DNA of 64,000 nt from contig NZ_CP085449.1 in the NCBI RefSeq assembly GCF_023824195.1, positions 1 to 64,000 on the forward strand, written 5' to 3'. The notes under the pieces are model-generated. The model was given only the letters and a program-made list of their open reading frames with translations, was not told the DNA's origin and made no database searches. This DNA is from Priestia megaterium (GTDB taxonomy: Bacteria; Bacillota; Bacilli; Bacillales; Bacillaceae_H). A program made the translations under genes and the position numbers. Positions 43,821-52,249 of this stretch are shown piece after piece (position 1 is the first letter of the stretch; the number at the start of each line of letters is the position of its first letter).

Positions 43821-44384
43821 ATGTTTCGAAAAATACCGGTTGTTCTTGTCGGAAGCTTATTATTAAGTATAGGAATTAATGGATTTTTAGTTCCTCATTA
43901 TTTGTTGGATGGAGGGACAATTGGAATTGCTCTCATCCTTCACTATTATTTTGAATTTCCTACAGGTGTAACGATGATTATTTTGGGTTTTCCATTATGT
44001 TGGTTTGCTTGGGTTTATGAAAGAACTTATTTTTATAATAGTTTTTATGGGTTAGTTATTTCTTCTTTATTGATTGATTGGCTAGAGCCTATTAAAGACC
44101 AGTTTCAACTCTCTGTTTTTCCTAGTGTGATCTTTGGAGGAGTATGTATTGGAACGGGGATTGGTCTTATGCTTCGATACGAGACAAGCACTGGAGGAAC
44201 AGATTTATTAGCACAACTTATATCAAAAGCTTTTTCCTTAAACATAGGGATGGTTATTTTAATTATAGATGGTTTTATCATAACAGCAGCTCTTCCTTTA
44301 TTAGGACCTAAAACGTTTCTTTTTTCATGTTCGACAATTTTTATAGGTGGAATGACAACTTCGTTAATTACAAAAAAAGAATAA
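43821..44384 (+). CDS. YitT-family membrane protein without the C-terminal domain
   Basis: 187 residues from ATG 43821 (AAAAGGTGA before it). About five membrane helices. The core motif NGFLVPHYLLDGGTIGIALI and the loop RYETSTGGTDLLAQLISKAF are those of YitT/DUF161 proteins. Full-length relatives are about 280 residues and end in a DUF2179 domain; this one stops after the membrane part, as several Bacillus short forms do. Function unknown. Confidence 0.85.
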   Translation: MFRKIPVVLVGSLLLSIGINGFLVPHYLLDGGTIGIALILHYYFEFPTGVTMIILGFPLCWFAWVYERTYFYNSFYGLVISSLLIDWLEPIKDQFQLSVFPSVIFGGVCIGTGIGLMLRYETSTGGTDLLAQLISKAFSLNIGMVILIIDGFIITAALPLLGPKTFLFSCSTIFIGGMTTSLITKKE

Positions 44385-44668
44385 TTGGGATTATAAAATC
44401 AGTATCTTCTATCCTCCGTTTTTTGCCCCTCCCTTTCTACACCCTTCAATCGCTTTATAAGTTCATGTTAACTATTTTGACTTATAAACCTAAAATCCTT
44501 TTAAAAATGGCCTTCTTTTAGAGTAATCTAAAATACATAAACCTTTTCGTAAAAATTAAGGGATGCTGTTATGACATTTGTTTGATTATAAATTGAATAC
44601 CATATCTCTTTCTAAATCATACTATATAAGTACATTTGTATTTATACCAAAATCAGGAGGTTCTGTTA
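44385..44668. other. Intergenic stretch
   Basis: No gene and no clear hairpin. AT-rich leader of the next small gene. Confidence 0.4.
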
Positions 44669-44962
44669 ATGAGCAATGGTAATACACCGGCAATTGGATT
44701 CATTTACAACGGTGAATTTTACGAAATACTTATAAATAAGAAGTCCACAACATTTAAGGAAAACATTAGCCCCCAGGAATCTAGATTACCTACGGAGTTA
44801 AACTTTCCTGGGGAAGACGAAAAAAAATTAGTTTTTGTTTCCTATAATTTCACCGGAAATGGTCAGACACCAACAATAATTGAGAAATCTAATCAATTAC
44901 CAGAAAACGCTATAAAAATGCTATTAGAATACAGTATTGATTCATCTAGACCTTTCTTATAA
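44669..44962 (+). CDS. Small hypothetical protein
   Basis: 97 residues from ATG 44669 behind the good ribosome site TCAGGAGG. The sequence is soluble and beta-rich (NTPAIGFIYNGEFYEILINK, KKLVFVSYNFTGNGQTP). Not recognised. Placed between the YitT-like gene and the intron-bearing site d13. Confidence 0.55.
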   Translation: MSNGNTPAIGFIYNGEFYEILINKKSTTFKENISPQESRLPTELNFPGEDEKKLVFVSYNFTGNGQTPTIIEKSNQLPENAIKMLLEYSIDSSRPFL

Positions 44963-45037
44963 AGGAAACTTAATGTGGAATCTTTTCTCAAAAAATATAG
45001 CATAATTCTCTATAAGGACTATTTTTATAGGGACTAA

Positions 45038-45131
45038 CATATATATATAGTGCAGACTTTTTATGCATTCACCTTCCACTGGGGTATCGAGAAAACGTAG
45101 TCATATCAAGGATGTATAAAAAGCTGCATAC
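45038..45131 (+). repeat. Inter-unit hairpin element, copy C4
   Basis: Diverged copy: CATATATATATAG...GTCATATCAAGGATGTATAA then AAAGCTGCAT. A GAACCCT.../AGGGTTCTTTTTT hairpin follows (45144-45183), then d13. Confidence 0.65.
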
Positions 45132-45143
45132 TCCGGAAAAAGA

Positions 45144-45183
45144 ACCCTCGGCGGAACCGTTCTGCGACAAGGGTTCTTTTTTG
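45144..45183 (+). terminator. Terminator of the d13 composite
   Basis: AGAACCCTCG...GACAAGGGTTCTTTTTT, a strong hairpin about 6 bp before the XerC half of d13. Confidence 0.75.
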
Positions 45184-45210
45184 GTGTGTCTTCCGGAAAG
45201 AGTGTTTATG

Positions 45211-47559
45211 GTGCGACAAGAAGTCGCTTTCTTACAGTGTAGCTAACGCTACTCATCTAGACGCGGAGATGATCTCCATCCAAAACGGCATTCTTGGTAA
45301 CGAGTCTGTCGGTTGCATGAGGAAATGCGGAAACAGAGGACAAATGCATGGTCCAGAATACTGCTAGGAGAAGATAGGTATGGTAAACGAAAGTGAAGGT
45401 TTGTAAGCTTCGTTACTCTTAGCCCAAGATAATGCATAGATTGGCTTGGGTCTTGGTAAGAGGAAAAGTAGAATCATAAGGCTACTCTGATGCGTCCCGC
45501 ATCTTACCCGGAGTAAAGAACCTACCTCCCCCTATCGCATCTGTAGAATGTGGAACTTGGTAAGCCCTATGTCATCTGCATAAGCAGTAGGATGACTGCA
45601 AAGTCAAACGATGTGGCAGAGGGTATGGGATATGAGAAAAAGCGAAAGCCGTTACCCTGAAAAGGGACAGGAAAGCAGAAACGTTGTATAACTGGACGGA
45701 TACTGTCGTCTTTATAGACAATGACAGGCTCGAAAGAGCGCCTACTTCTCATGGGTCTTCAACACGAAAATAAATTTGTGGCTATCTTTTAACGACAAGG
45801 AGCGTGCTGTTATGAATACCTCTCCACGAGCGTCGGCGCACGTCTCGCATAAAGGTTGGTACTCTATTGATTGGAATACTGTACAAAAATATGTAACGAA
45901 GTTACGACAAAGAATTTATCGTGCCGAACAACAGAATCAACAAAGGAAAGTAAGGAAGCTTCAACGCTTACTCCTTCGGAGTAAAGCAAATCTACTACTT
46001 TCTATTCGCAGAGTGACACAACAAAATAACGGTAAGCGAACACCTGGAGTAGACGGCTACACGGCCTCAAATCCAAACGAACGTATCAAACTTTATCAAC
46101 AATTAGTTAAATGTAATGTCTTTCAGCATCGCCCAAAGCCAGCGAAGCGAATGTTTATTCCTAAGAAAAATGGAAAACTAAGACCTCTCGGTATTCCGAC
46201 AATGCGAGATCGAGTGTACCAAAATGTCGTGAAGAATGCACTCGAACCGCAATGGGAAGGCAGATTCGAGTCTACCGCCTATGGTTTTCGTCCTAAACGA
46301 AGCACACACGATGCTATAAGTAATCTCTTTAACAAGCTTAACACCAACAGTAAGAAAAAGTGGGTTTTTGAGGGGGATTTCTTAGGATGTTTTGACCACC
46401 TCAAACATGATTGGATAGTAGAACAAATATCTACGTTTCCAGGAACCCCTCTTATCAAAAGGTGGCTCAAGATGGGATACATAGAGCAGGATATGCTCCG
46501 TCCAACAAAGGAAGGAACTCCGCAAGGAGGCATTGTGTCCCTCCTAGCCAATATCGCCTTATGCGGTATGGAAAAGAGATTGGTATTATCTATAAAAGAC
46601 ATACAAACCAAACGGAGGATATAAAATCGACCCCAAGTGTAAGATAGGACGTGTTCTCTACGCAGATGACTTCGTCATCGTAACAGAAACGAAGGAACAA
46701 GCTGAAAGTATGTATCAAAACCTAATTCCTTATTTACAAAAACGAGGAATTACACTCAGCACGGATAAAACTAGGGTTACACATATCGAGAATGGGTTCG
46801 ATTTTCTTGGCTTCTCGCTGCGTCAATACAACACAGGACAAGGAAAGAAGTTATTGATCAAACCTAGCAAAGACAGTATCAAAAAAGCTAAAAACAAGAT
46901 AAAAGATACGTTCACAGTAATGAGAGGACGACCAGTAAAAGAAATTATACGTGTCTTAAACCCTATTATTAGAGGTTACGGACAGTATTGGAAACATGTC
47001 GTTTCCAAAAGACGTTTAGTTATATGGACTATTATGTTTTCTCTAAATTAATCAAACATCTTAAACAATTACATCCAAAAAAATCGTGGAAATGGATTAC
47101 CAGGCGTTATTTTAAGAAGCCCAACCACGGTGGAAATGATAAATGGACTCTCACCTGTCCACCTACTAATATTCAATTGTTGAAGATGGCCTGGATTAAA
47201 ATAGAACGACATGTGATGGTAGCCTATAAAAACAGTCCAGATGATCCGAACCTAAAAGGATATTGGGAAAAGCGAGACCGTAAGGTCTTCAATAGCGAAA
47301 ATACGCTAGATAGGATAAAACTCGCAAGGAAACAAGGTTACCGTTGCACATTATGTAAACACACTCTACAAAATGGCGAAAAAGTTACTGTACAACACTT
47401 AGAAGTTTCTACAGGCAAAGTTGCTAAATTAGTACATGTACCGTGTATTAAATAAAGAAGTTGTTTGGATAAAAAGAAGGCTTGAGCCGTATGACGGGAA
47501 ATCTGTCACGTACGGTTCTTAGGGGGGCGGGCGCTCGTGAGAGTGCCCGCCTACCCGAC
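45211..47559 (+). mobile_element. Group II intron 1 with reverse-transcriptase ORF
   Basis: 2,349 bp. The 5' end GTGCGAC and the 3' region (GAGCCGTATGACGGGAAATC...GTACGGTTCTTAGGGGG, then a GC hairpin and CTACCCGAC) are the conserved ends and domain V/VI of a bacterial group II intron. The encoded protein is of the chloroplast-like class with an HNH end. Inserted precisely at TTATG^ in dif-like site d13. A second intron and a relic occupy the same position in d14 and d6. Confidence 0.93.
45812..47455 (+). pseudogene. ltrA: Group II intron-encoded reverse transcriptase/maturase, three frameshifts
   Basis: From ATG 45812 (AAGGAG upstream): N-terminal WYSIDWNTVQKYVTKLRQRI, RT domains RPLGIPTMRDRVYQN, AYGFRPKRSTHDAI, EGTPQGGIVS, LYADDFVIV, then the maturase X domain (IRGYGQYWKHVV) and a C-terminal HNH (YRCTLCKHTLQNGEKVTVQH). 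The frame is lost three times. Each time restoring one A to a four-A run (46572-46575, 46594-46597, 47007-47010) rejoins it: GMEKEIGIIY, YKKTYKPNGG, SKKTFSYMD. Three identical-type losses suggest homopolymer undercalling as much as real decay. If real, the intron is immobile on its own. Confidence 0.9.
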
Positions 47560-47601
47560 TAAACTAGAAGTGAATATTGTATTCATATACCTTTCTAAAA
47601 A

Positions 47602-47630
47602 AATAATACCTTGCATTATTAGGTATTATA
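47602..47630. promoter_or_regulatory. PadR-type operator 1
   Basis: Dyad AATAATACCTT ... TAGGTATTATA in the promoter region of the first PadR gene. A near-identical dyad precedes the second PadR gene. Probable autoregulatory site. Confidence 0.65.
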
Positions 47631-47660
47631 AATTATATTTTAAATAGAGAGGTGTAAAAT

Positions 47661-48002
47661 ATGGAAATTAATAAGGAAGTACTTAAAGGACATATTGATA
47701 CCTTAATCCTTTCCCTTCTAGATCTTAGGGATATGTATGGGTATGAATTAGCAAAATTGGTTCGAGAGAAAAGTGATAACCAATTTGAATTAAAAGAAGG
47801 AACACTTTATCTATCTCTAAAGCGTTTAGAAAAGAATAAATGGATCCAATCCTACTGGGGGAATGAGCAAGGACCAGGAGGCAGAAGAAAGTATTATAAA
47901 CTCACATCCTTAGGTGAACAAGGTTTTGAAGAAAAGCGTTTGGAATGGCAATTTGTAAAGAAGATGATGGATTCATTTTTAGAAAGGAATGAAAGAGAAT
48001 GA
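47661..48002 (+). CDS. PadR-family transcriptional regulator 1
   Basis: 113 residues behind AGAGAGGTG. PadR winged helix: LKGHIDTLILSLLDLRDMYG, YELAKLV, KEGTLYLSLKRLEKNKWIQS, EQGPGGRRKYYKLTSLGEQG. Overlaps the next gene by 4 bp (ATGA). PadR next to a HAAS-domain membrane protein is a common Firmicutes pair that senses envelope or antimicrobial stress. About 80% identical by eye to the copy at 55401. Confidence 0.92.
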   Translation: MEINKEVLKGHIDTLILSLLDLRDMYGYELAKLVREKSDNQFELKEGTLYLSLKRLEKNKWIQSYWGNEQGPGGRRKYYKLTSLGEQGFEEKRLEWQFVKKMMDSFLERNERE

Positions 48003-48736
48003 AGAAAATCAATCAATTTGTAGATTCGATTTACTCCGATGTTAGTAGCAAAGAAGCTGAAGAAATGAAAGAAGAAATGCGGACACATTTAATTGAGACA
48101 GTGGAAGATTTAAAGTTAGAAGGTAAATCCGAAAAGGAAGCCATAGAAATTGCATTGAATAGATTCGGTGACGAAAAATTGATTACCAAGGGACTATTTA
48201 GTTTGTTTAAGGAACAAAGTACGATTGTCAAAAAGCTATTTCGCTGTTCTGTTGTTCTTCTTGTTGTAGGGTTTATCTTTTTAGCAGCACTTGTTACAAG
48301 AGATCAAATGATTTCTTCAAAGAACGATAAAGCACTTTCGACAATCCAAAACATTATTGATAATTTAGGAAATAGGTCTTTGTCTCAAACTGAGCAAGAA
48401 AGGATTGTTAATACGACTGTAAAAGGATTAAAAATTGAAGATTTTGCTTTATATAAAAAGCCAGAGGGAAGTCCTAAGAGATTCAAAGAGACTCAGTTTC
48501 CTGAAGTATATAGTAAAATGAATCAGGTGATTGAGTATGGGGATGAAAGAGAATGGGATGCTGGAATTGAAAATCAAAATTGGTATGCAGAGTTTAGTTA
48601 TAAGCAAATTCCCTTCTATGAGCCATTCTATGCTATTCCGTACAGTCTATTTATAGTGGCATTTGTTTTAGGAATTGTAGCATTGTTTATAAAGCAACGT
48701 TCAACGAGAAATAAACTACATATATTACTTCAATAA
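47999..48736 (+). CDS. HAAS-domain membrane protein 1
   Basis: 245 residues. N-terminal HAAS helical domain (EAEEMKEEMRTHLIETVEDL, KEAIEIALNRFGDE), then transmembrane segment VVLLVVGFIFLAALVT. An extracellular part of about 110 residues and a second segment (YSLFIVAFVLGIVALFI) follow. HAAS domains work with PadR-like regulators in signal transduction. Coupled to the PadR gene by a 4-bp overlap. A paralogue lies at 55736. Confidence 0.8.
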   Translation: MKKINQFVDSIYSDVSSKEAEEMKEEMRTHLIETVEDLKLEGKSEKEAIEIALNRFGDEKLITKGLFSLFKEQSTIVKKLFRCSVVLLVVGFIFLAALVTRDQMISSKNDKALSTIQNIIDNLGNRSLSQTEQERIVNTTVKGLKIEDFALYKKPEGSPKRFKETQFPEVYSKMNQVIEYGDEREWDAGIENQNWYAEFSYKQIPFYEPFYAIPYSLFIVAFVLGIVALFIKQRSTRNKLHILLQ

Positions 48737-48769
48737 AAAAGAAGGTGCATTATGCATCTTCTTTTTTGT
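48736..48769 (+). terminator. Intrinsic terminator
   Basis: AAAAGAAGGTGCATTATGCATCTTC then TTTTTT, directly before d14. Confidence 0.75.
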
Positions 48770-49571
48770 GCCGAGAATCGTGATTATGGTGCGACAAGAA
48801 GTCGCTTTTATATAGTGTGGTTTACGCCACTGGTTTAGACGCAAAAACTATCCCCGTCCAAAACTGCGGGCCTGGTAACGGGCTCGTGGGTTGCATGCGG
48901 AAATGCGGAAACAGAGAGTCAGTGCACGACTCGGAACACTGCTAGGGGAAGATGAGTATGGTGAACATTAGTGAAGGTTTGTAAGCTTCGTCAGGATTAG
49001 CTCAGGATAGTGCACAGATTTGCTTGGGTATTGGCAAGAGGAAAAGCAGATTCATAATGCTGCTGTGAGGCGTCCCGTATCTTGCCCGGAGTAAAGAACC
49101 CACCTAACCTCGTCGTATCTATAAGATGCGGAACTTGGTAAGCCCTTTGTCATCTGTGTAAACAGTAGGATGACTGTAAAGTCAAACGATGTGATAGAGG
49201 GTAAAGGATACGAGAGAAAGCGAATGCCGTTACCTCGAAAGAGAACAGGAAAGCAGGAAACTGTATAACTGGACGGATACTATCGTCCTTACGGACAAAC
49301 CCATGATAGGCCCGAAAGGGAGCCTACTTCTCGTTGGTCTCTCGTAGGAACATAAGGTTGTGGCTATCTTCTGACGAAAGAAACGTACTGTTATGTATAC
49401 CTCCACTTGGAGCGTCGGCGTACGTTTTAACTTACCGTTATGGTATGTGATGAAGATACGACAGCAAATGGACCTGCAATGGGAGGCTTGAGCCGATGTG
49501 TCTTGAAAGGGACTCGCACGGTTCTTAGGGGAGGCGGGGGCAGTGATGCCCCTAACTTACCCGACTTAACT
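48767..49571 (+). repeat. dif-like site d14, split by group II intron 2
   Basis: XerC-type half TGTGCCGAGAA (48767-48777), centre TCGTGA, TTATG (48784-48788). TTAACT resumes at 49566-49571. Rejoined XerD half: TTATGTTAACT. Confidence 0.8.
48789..49565 (+). mobile_element. Group II intron 2, ORF deleted
   Basis: 777 bp, closely similar to intron 1 over the 5' ribozyme part (GTGCGACAAGAAGTCGCTTT; GGAAATGCGGAAACAGAG; CCCGGAGTAAAGAACC). Same 3' end (GAGCCGATGTG..., GGTTCTTAGGGG, CTTACCCGAC). The reading frame is reduced to a roughly 30-codon scrap (ATG 49394 to the GGACCTGCAATGGGAGG remnant). It could be mobilised only in trans. Same TTATG^ target position. Confidence 0.9.
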
Positions 49572-49677
49572 AATTTTGTATATGATATACACCTCCATTA
49601 CTTATAAAATGAGCAATTCTAATTAATAAGAGATGATATAATTTAAGGTATAAAAGTAAGTATTTGGAGGATATTTA

Positions 49678-50280
49678 ATGGAACCATTTTGGGAAAAATC
49701 TTATCTAAACGATGAGGTTGAAACATTCGGCAAGCCAAGTATTGAAGTAGTTGATGTTAGTAAAAGGTTAAAAGAAAACTCGAAAGTTCTAGATCTAGGC
49801 TGTGGAGATGGACGGCATGCTATCTTTCTAGCGAATTTAGGACACGAAGTTGATGCAGTAGATATATCAGAGGCAGGTATAGCTAAAATCAATAGGGCTA
49901 AGGGAAAGTTGAACCTAACTAACTTAACTGCATCTGTAGAGAATGTAGTTAACTATAAATTTATTGATACATACGATTTAGTTATTTCACATGGGCTATT
50001 TCATTTTATGGAACGTAACCACTGGTCTAATGTAATTGAACGTATGAAATTAGGAACACGAAAGAATGGATACAACATTATTGCGGTTTTTACTAATGAA
50101 GTTGAAATACCAGAGGATTTAAAGAGTTATGTTAAAGGAATTTTTAATGAAGGTGAATTAAAAGAAATTTATTCTGATTGGTCCGTAGAAATGTATCAAT
50201 CTTATCAGTTTGAAGATGAACATGAAAATAATATTAGACACTGTCATGCAGTTAATAAGGTTGTTGCGAGAAAATTATAA
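49678..50280 (+). CDS. SAM-dependent methyltransferase
   Basis: 200 residues behind TTTGGAGGAT. Class I fold: motif I VLDLGCGDGRHAIFLANLGH, acidic motif AVDISEAGIAKI, motif IV YDLVISHGLFHFM. Resembles TehB/UbiE-like small-molecule methyltransferases. Substrate unknown. The only gene between d14 and d15, a clear single-gene unit. Confidence 0.88.
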   Translation: MEPFWEKSYLNDEVETFGKPSIEVVDVSKRLKENSKVLDLGCGDGRHAIFLANLGHEVDAVDISEAGIAKINRAKGKLNLTNLTASVENVVNYKFIDTYDLVISHGLFHFMERNHWSNVIERMKLGTRKNGYNIIAVFTNEVEIPEDLKSYVKGIFNEGELKEIYSDWSVEMYQSYQFEDEHENNIRHCHAVNKVVARKL

Positions 50281-50347
50281 TAAGCAGCACATTGTTTAGT
50301 TACAATACTAAAGCCATAGAGATTTATAATCTTCTATGGCCTTTTTT

Positions 50348-50375
50348 ACTGCCGATAACGTGTTTTATGTTAACT
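50348..50375 (+). repeat. dif-like site d15 (best match)
   Basis: XerC-type half ACTGCCGATAA, centre CGTGTT, XerD-type half TTATGTTAACT. This copy fits the Gram-positive dif pattern best in both halves. Confidence 0.88.
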
Positions 50376-50399
50376 AAAAATCTATACGATATACATTTT

Positions 50400-50446
50400 A
50401 AAATCAGAAAAAGCCACTAAACAGGGATTAGTAGCTTTTTCTGTTG
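50400..50446. terminator. Terminator of the d15 composite
   Basis: AATCAGAAAAAGCCACT / AGTAGCTTTTTCTGTT 25 bp after d15. The TTGAGTAATTTGCTCAA tail follows at 50482-50498, then another hairpin at 50521-50566 (AAAAGAAAAGCTTACCT/AGGTAGGCTTTTCTTTTT). Confidence 0.7.
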
Positions 50447-50713
50447 TATAGTTAGTTGCACGAGTCGATGTTTGGCGACATCTTGAGTAATTTGCTCAAT
50501 TTATTGATAACTTATGTACTAAAAAGAAAAGCTTACCTGATTTGTCAGAGGTAGGCTTTTCTTTTTGCTAAATATTAAGGGTGTAATTGCTTGTTACTTA
50601 CATATCATTTAATATTTTTGTAGATATTTATTATAACCCATCAAATCATTTTGAGAAAGTAAAAATCGAAAGCGATTACTTAACGTTTGAATTAAAAGGC
50701 GTTTTTTCTATTT

Positions 50714-50741
50714 CATACCGATAAATGGCATTATGTTAACT
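50714..50741 (+). repeat. dif-like site d16
   Basis: XerC-type half CATACCGATAA, centre ATGGCA, XerD-type half TTATGTTAACT. No gene lies between d15 and d16. Confidence 0.8.
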
Positions 50742-50926
50742 GTTTTTAAAATTTCTTTCTTAGTTAGATTAGATTCTTTGCATGAGAATGAAATAATATA
50801 TGACATTAAAAACATTAAAGAAAATAAAAACGCGTTACTTTACATTCTTGTGATAAGATTGCATAGTAATTTACTATAAAGTATTCATATTGATAGGATA
50901 TTCTTATCAGAAGGAGAGTGGGGATT

Positions 50927-51286
50927 GTGAGAGAAACCTGTGTTCCGACTGGCGTAGAACTAAAAAACACTGGTTTTGGATATACGTTATCCTTAATAGG
51001 TGGTAAATATAAAATGATTATTTTGTATTGGTTGTCTGAAAATAAGGTTATGAGGTTCAATGAGCTGAAGCGACGTATTGGGACTATTTCCTTTAAAACA
51101 CTAAGTGTTATGTTAAAAGAGCTTGAGGAAGATGGTCTTATTATCCGCAAAGAATTTCCCCAAATACCTCCAAAAGTTGAATATTCATTATCTGAACGTG
51201 GTTGTTCACTTATTCCATTGTTAGATATGATGTGCGAGTGGGGAGAGAAAAATAATTTTCAAGCTCTAGAAGATGTAACAAAATAG
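50927..51286 (+). CDS. HxlR-family transcriptional regulator
   Basis: 119 residues from GTG 50927 (AAGGAG 10 bp upstream). HxlR winged helix: LSLIGGKYKMIILYWLSENK, ISFKTLSVMLKELEEDGLII, IPPKVEYSLSERGCSLIPLL, MCEWGEKNN. It carries a Cys near the N-terminus (RETCVPTG), the position of the redox-sensing Cys in YodB/CatR-type members. It is convergent with the oxidoreductase gene, whose upstream palindrome it may bind. Confidence 0.9.
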   Translation: MRETCVPTGVELKNTGFGYTLSLIGGKYKMIILYWLSENKVMRFNELKRRIGTISFKTLSVMLKELEEDGLIIRKEFPQIPPKVEYSLSERGCSLIPLLDMMCEWGEKNNFQALEDVTK

Positions 51287-51296
51287 GCATAGTGTA

Positions 51297-51338
51297 AAAT
51301 GGAAGTACCTTCTTGTTTAGGAGGTACTTCTTATTTTA
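51297..51338. terminator. Bidirectional terminator
   Basis: AAATGGAAGTACCTTCTTG / AGGAGGTACTTCTTATTTT hairpin between convergent genes. Confidence 0.7.
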
Positions 51339-51358
51339 ACTTTTATAAAAGTTACCCA

Positions 51359-51886
51359 TTACATATTATCAATGAAATTTAAATAATCTTGAGTGCTTTT
51401 TTCTATTTCACTTACAGATGGCTCAAATTCTGCTCCATAAAACGCAAAGAACGAACGATAATCTGCTTTGCAATAGATGGCTGTCGTCTCAAACGGACGC
51501 AACACTTGTTCAAGTGTATAATGGTATCTTCCAGTTTCACTATAATCCACATTTTTGATCCCGGCAGATACCCCTAAAGCAATTTTACGATTCTTTAATT
51601 TATCTCCTTTTGAACCATAAGCCCATCCATAAAGGAAAACATCATCCAGCCACTTTTTTAAGAGAGGAGGACAGTTGAACCAATATACAGGAAATTGGAA
51701 AACAAGGTTTCCGTGAGTTTCAACCAATTTTTGTTCTTTTTCCACATCTATGTTCTCATCAGGATAAACCTTATACAATTCGTGCACAGTATATTTTTCT
51801 GGATATTTTTTTAATTCTTCTACCCATCGCTTATTAACAACAGATGTTTCTAAGCTTGGGTGTGTTATGATAACAAGAGTTTTCAA
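51359..51886 (-). CDS. NAD(P)H oxidoreductase, flavodoxin-2 family (YwrO/KefF-like)
   Basis: 175 residues behind AGGAGGAAGA. Starts MKTLVIITHPSLETSVVNKR with the flavodoxin-2 phosphate loop. HGNLVFQFPVYWFNCPPLLK then KWLDDVFLYGWAYGS is the FMN/quinone site of the family. Two-electron quinone reductase acting in the cytoplasm. Its promoter region contains a perfect HxlR-type palindrome. Sits in one unit with the HxlR gene between d16 and d17. Confidence 0.9.
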   Translation of the reverse strand: MKTLVIITHPSLETSVVNKRWVEELKKYPEKYTVHELYKVYPDENIDVEKEQKLVETHGNLVFQFPVYWFNCPPLLKKWLDDVFLYGWAYGSKGDKLKNRKIALGVSAGIKNVDYSETGRYHYTLEQVLRPFETTAIYCKADYRSFFAFYGAEFEPSVSEIEKSTQDYLNFIDNM

Positions 51887-51965
51887 TGTTTCTTCCTCCT
51901 TAGGCTGATTTCATTTTTATTGTAAAGTCCAAACTAAAAATATGTAAGTACGCACTTTTATTACA

Positions 51966-51989
51966 GGTACTTACATAAAGGTAAGTACC
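51966..51989 (-). promoter_or_regulatory. HxlR-type operator
   Basis: Perfect dyad GGTACTTAC-ATAAAG-GTAAGTACC, about 80 bp upstream of the oxidoreductase start. A related half-site, AAGTACGCACTT, is at 51946-51957. YodB/CatR boxes of B. subtilis have similar TACTTAC/GTAAGTA arms. Confidence 0.7.
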
Positions 51990-52120
51990 TTCAAGTTTAA
52001 ATCCATTATCCTAAAGTTTATTATGCTTTACTTTAACTTTTAAAGGTGATAATTATCATCCGTGGAGCAGTAACTCAAGAATTTATGAAATTAATTTAGT
52101 CGAGTAATGATGTTCTTTAT

Positions 52121-52148
52121 AATACCGATAACTCTGATTATGGTAACT
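52121..52148 (+). repeat. dif-like site d17
   Basis: XerC-type half AATACCGATAA, centre CTCTGA, XerD-type half TTATGGTAACT. Confidence 0.85.
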
Positions 52149-52188
52149 AGATTTTTATGCAGGATAAATATTTTGTTAAATATTTACA

Positions 52189-52236
52189 AAAATAGTAAGT
52201 GCACGTATCATTAATAATACGTGCACTTACTATTTT
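52189..52236. promoter_or_regulatory. Perfect 20-bp-arm palindrome before the SRPBCC-EVE-MarR operon
   Basis: AAAATAGTAAGTGCACGTAT is repeated inverted after an 8-bp loop, ending 3 bp before the AGGAGG of the operon's first gene. It could be an operator (probably for the operon's own MarR) or an attenuating hairpin hiding the ribosome site. Confidence 0.65.
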
Positions 52237-52249
52237 AGGAGGTCTTATT

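Larger units (their letters stand above)
45189..47565 (+). repeat. dif-like site d13, split by group II intron 1
   Basis: XerC-type half TCTTCCGGAAA (45189-45199), centre GAGTGT, then TTATG (45206-45210). The remaining TAAACT is at 47560-47565, after the intron. Rejoined, the XerD half is TTATGTAAACT. Confidence 0.8.

Noticed and set aside
44440..44475. ATGTTAACT near 44466 as a further dif-like site
   Set aside because: The XerD-like half is TCATGTTAACT and no XerC half lies 6 bp before it.
45189..45230. Classification of the introns as terminator-targeting group IIC
   Set aside because: A terminator does lie upstream of intron 1, but the insertion point is about 25 bp beyond it and is fixed at TTATG^ in all three copies. 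The encoded protein has an HNH end typical of chloroplast-like classes.
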